From Mycobacterium sp. (GTDB lineage: Bacteria; Actinomycetota; Actinomycetes; Mycobacteriales; Mycobacteriaceae), in assembly GCA_020438915.1 (NCBI GenBank), contig JAGQTR010000030.1, forward strand, positions 1-23,811: a stretch of DNA of 23,811 nt. Direction: 5' to 3'. Below are positions 21,484 to 23,811 of the stretch, piece after piece (position 1 is the first letter of the stretch; each line of letters begins with the position of its first letter). Position numbers and translations under genes: made by a program. The notes under the pieces are model-generated. The model ran no database searches. It saw only the letters and a list, made by a program, of their open reading frames with translations, and had not been told where the DNA came from.

Positions 21484-22398
21484 ATGCCCATGGATAACGT
21501 CCTGCAGCAGGTGCTCGAGGCGGTTCCGTTCCAGCTGACCACCGACGGCGGCCCGCAGCAGGCCCGCCAGCGCTTCGCCGACCTTCCCCGACAATCAGTG
21601 CATCCCGAGGTGACGGCTGAGGACCGCAGCATCGACGGCCCAGATGGACCGATCGCCATGCGCATATACCGGCCGCCCTCGGAGAAATCCGTGCTGCCCG
21701 TGGTCGTCTTCATCCACGGCGGCGGGTGGTCGGTTGGGGACCTGGACAGTTACGACGGTTCGGCACGGCTGCACGCGGTCGGCGCCGAGGCGGTGGTGGT
21801 GTCGATCGACTACCGGCTGGCACCCGAGCACCCATACCCCGCGGCTGTCGATGACGTCTGGGCGGCCACCCAGTGGGTGGCCGCTCATGCCGACCAGATC
21901 GGCGCCGACCCGGATCGGCTCGCCGTGGCCGGCGACTCCGCAGGCGGGAACCTGGCGGCGGTGGTGGCACAACTGGCTCGCGACGCCGGCATCCCGCTAC
22001 GGTTTCAGCTGCTCTGGTATCCGTCGACGACGTTCGACACCTCGCTGCCGTCGTTCGCCGAGAACGCCGAAGCTCCGGTCCTGACCCTGGCGGCATGCAA
22101 GGGCTTCACCCGCTGGTACGTCGGCGACGCCGACCTGTCCACGCCACCAGCCACTCTGGTACCGGCGTGCGGCGATCTGTCGGACCTGCCCGCGGCCTAC
22201 ATCGGCGTCGCCGGTCACGATCCGTTGCGGGACGACGGATCCCGGTACGCCGAACTACTCGCCGAGGCGGGGGTGCCGGTCGAACTACACAACTCCGAGT
22301 CCCTGGTGCACGGCTTCATCGCCTACGCCGGCGTGGTGCCCGCCGCGACCGAAGCCACCGAACGTGGTCTCGACGCGCTGCGGGCCGCGTTACTGTGA
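21484..22398 (+). CDS. HSL-family (family IV) alpha/beta hydrolase esterase, LipH/NlhH-like
   Basis: A 304-residue carboxylesterase of the hormone-sensitive lipase group. The oxyanion-hole motif HGGG is at 78-81, the nucleophile S152 is in GDSAGGN, and the triad is completed by D246 (GHDPLRDDG) and H276 (VHGFI). YRLAPEHPYPAAVDD (110-124) is a family hallmark. Such enzymes prefer short-chain acyl esters and are cytoplasmic; no signal peptide is present. It resembles the mycobacterial LipH/LipI proteins, which lie near priA in M. tuberculosis as well. The start is ATG 21484 (or ATG 21490, two codons later). It sits 28 bases before the flavin monooxygenase gene, a pairing that could cleave esters made by a Baeyer-Villiger reaction. 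Confidence 0.93.
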   Translation: MPMDNVLQQVLEAVPFQLTTDGGPQQARQRFADLPRQSVHPEVTAEDRSIDGPDGPIAMRIYRPPSEKSVLPVVVFIHGGGWSVGDLDSYDGSARLHAVGAEAVVVSIDYRLAPEHPYPAAVDDVWAATQWVAAHADQIGADPDRLAVAGDSAGGNLAAVVAQLARDAGIPLRFQLLWYPSTTFDTSLPSFAENAEAPVLTLAACKGFTRWYVGDADLSTPPATLVPACGDLSDLPAAYIGVAGHDPLRDDGSRYAELLAEAGVPVELHNSESLVHGFIAYAGVVPAATEATERGLDALRAALL

Positions 22399-22426
22399 GG
22401 TCGAGCCGACATCCTGTGGGGGTCGA

Positions 22427-23811
22427 ATGACCGCACCTGACTACGAGACCGTGATCGTCGGGGCTGGCTTTTCCGGCATCGGGACCGCGATCGCGCTCGA
22501 CCGGTCCGGCCTGCCCGACTATCTGATCGTCGAAGCCGGCGACGGCCCGGGTGGCACCTGGTACTGGAACACCTATCCCGGTATCGCGGTGGACATCCCG
22601 TCGTTCTCGTATCAGTTCTCCTTCGAGCAGAGCGCGGACTGGTCGCGGACCTACGCGCCGGGAGATGAGCTCCGGGGCTACGCCGAGCACTGTGTCGACA
22701 AATACGGGCTGCAACCCAAGATCCGGTTCGGCACCACGGTGCTGGAAGCGGACTTCGATGATTCACATGGATTGTGGCGGGTGCGCCTGGACTCCGCGTC
22801 CGGACCAGACTCTGTTACCGCGAGGTTTCTGGTCAATGCCAGCGGGGTGTTGACGGTGCCGAAACTGCCCGACATCGCCGGTGTCGACTCATTTGCCGGG
22901 GTGACCATCCACACCGCGCGCTGGGACCACGGCCAGGATCTCTGCGGCAAGCGGGTCGCCATCATCGGGACCGGCGCGTCCGCGGTGCAGGTGATCCCCG
23001 AGATCGCGCCGATCGTCGAGCGCTTGACAGTCTTTCAGCGCACCCCTATCTGGTGTTTTCCGAAGTTCGACGTCCCGTTGCCGGGCGTCGCGCGGCGGTT
23101 GATGCGGCTGCCCGTCGGCCGGACCCTGCAACGTCTGATCAGCCAGGCCTACGTGGAATTCACGTTCCCACTGGCCGCGCAATACTTCACGGTCAACCCG
23201 TTGGCCAAGCGGATGGACGCGGTCGGCAGGGCATACCTGCGACAGCAGGTCGACGATCCGGTGGTCCGGGACCAACTCACACCGCGCTATGCGGTGGGCT
23301 GTAAGCGACCAGGCTTCCACAACACCTACCTGTCGACGTTCAACCGGGACAACGTCGATCTGGTGACCGAGCCGATCGACAAGATCACCGGTTCGGGCGT
23401 CGCGACCGCCGACGGAAGCCTGCATGAGGTCGATGTGCTGATTCTGGCCACCGGGTTCAAGGTGTTCTCGGCGCCCGATGACGGAGACTCCGCACCCACC
23501 TTCGCGGTGACCGGCCCCGACGGACGTTCGCTGGCCCGGTTCTGGGACGAGAACCGACTGCAGGCCTATGAGGGTGTCAGCGTGCCCGGCTTTCCGAACT
23601 TCTTCACGGTGTTCGGGCCCTACGGTTACGTGGGTTCGTCGTATTTCGCATTGATCGAGGCGCAGACGCGCCACATCGTCCGCTGCCTCGGCACGGCGCG
23701 CCGCCGCGGCGCTACCCGGGTGGAGGTGCGCGAGGACGCCAACGATCGCTACTTCGCCGAGATGATGAGCAAGCGGCACCGCCAGATCTTCTGGCAGGAC
23801 AGCTGCCAACT
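22427..23811 (+). CDS. Baeyer-Villiger-type flavin monooxygenase (3' end cut by window edge)
   Basis: The first 461 residues of a FAD- and NADPH-dependent class B monooxygenase; the homologue Rv1393c is about 490 residues, so some 30 residues are missing. The FAD Rossmann motif GAGFSG is at 12-17, followed by GGTWYWNTYPGIAVDIPS; the Baeyer-Villiger fingerprint FxGxxxHxxxWD is at 156-167; the NADPH Rossmann motif GTGASA is at 181-186; LILATGF is at 338-344. These enzymes insert oxygen into ketones to give esters or lactones, or oxidise heteroatoms; the substrate is unknown. The ATG at 22427 has a GGGGG run eight bases upstream as ribosome site. It probably shares an operon with the esterase and perhaps the DUF2804 gene. 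Confidence 0.93.
   Translation, partial: MTAPDYETVIVGAGFSGIGTAIALDRSGLPDYLIVEAGDGPGGTWYWNTYPGIAVDIPSFSYQFSFEQSADWSRTYAPGDELRGYAEHCVDKYGLQPKIRFGTTVLEADFDDSHGLWRVRLDSASGPDSVTARFLVNASGVLTVPKLPDIAGVDSFAGVTIHTARWDHGQDLCGKRVAIIGTGASAVQVIPEIAPIVERLTVFQRTPIWCFPKFDVPLPGVARRLMRLPVGRTLQRLISQAYVEFTFPLAAQYFTVNPLAKRMDAVGRAYLRQQVDDPVVRDQLTPRYAVGCKRPGFHNTYLSTFNRDNVDLVTEPIDKITGSGVATADGSLHEVDVLILATGFKVFSAPDDGDSAPTFAVTGPDGRSLARFWDENRLQAYEGVSVPGFPNFFTVFGPYGYVGSSYFALIEAQTRHIVRCLGTARRRGATRVEVREDANDRYFAEMMSKRHRQIFWQDSCQ

Noticed and set aside
1..23811. Search for phage, insertion sequence, toxin-antitoxin, CRISPR or defence genes
   Set aside because: No transposase, integrase, repeat-spacer array, terminal inverted repeats or known defence domain is visible; nearly all of the sequence is covered by core genes in their usual order.

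Overview
This 23.8-kb window reads as chromosomal core DNA of a mycobacterium, most likely a fast-growing Mycolicibacterium. The DNA is GC-rich with strongly GC-biased third codon positions. The gene order matches, from memory, the block running from whiA back to the flavin monooxygenase Rv1393c in M. tuberculosis. lprG followed by P55 is a mycobacterial hallmark. I see no tRNA, rRNA, CRISPR array, insertion sequence or phage gene. The species call is inference.

Layout from left to right. (1) 1-6869, minus strand: a tight line transcribed ribBA, ribH, PH-domain membrane protein, uvrC, rapZ, yvcK (cuvA), whiA (cut by the left edge). Five of its six junctions are 4-base ATGA stop/start overlaps; only PH gene to uvrC has a gap (9 bases). 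(2) 7017-8599, plus strand: a two-gene unit coding for a membrane-anchored DUF4352 protein and a membrane-anchored endonuclease/exonuclease/phosphatase-fold protein, inserted between two riboflavin genes. (3) 8596-9198, minus: ribE. (4) 9260-11556, plus: lprG and the P55 efflux pump, overlapping at their junction. (5) 11557-11885: a gap holding the start of a candidate 50-residue small-protein gene and two hairpins. (6) 11886-20356, minus: priA, DUF2207 membrane protein, lemA, fmt, rsmB, rpe, ribG, again mostly overlapping. (7) 20411-23811, plus: DUF2804 protein, HSL-type esterase, and a Baeyer-Villiger-like flavin monooxygenase cut by the right edge.

How it fits together. Riboflavin synthesis is nearly complete but split over three transcription units: ribBA and ribH, ribE alone, and ribG at the end of the priA-fmt-rsmB-rpe line. 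The rapZ-yvcK-whiA trio is the conserved Gram-positive envelope/division control group, here fused to DNA repair (uvrC). LprG and P55 form the lipid-export pair of the cell envelope. The right-hand monooxygenase and esterase could act in series on a ketone or lipid-derived substrate.

The most useful observations beyond standard annotation are: a recurring TANNNT hexamer placed 6-7 bases before start codons at ribE, lprG, fmt, uvrC, rpe, the DUF2804 gene and the esterase, which suggests leaderless transcripts; a 20-base tandem duplication at the ribE start whose two mismatches fall exactly in the -10 hexamer and the start codon; and the small ORF at 11523-11675 with a strong ribosome binding site. 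I found no convincing new defence or mobile system here.
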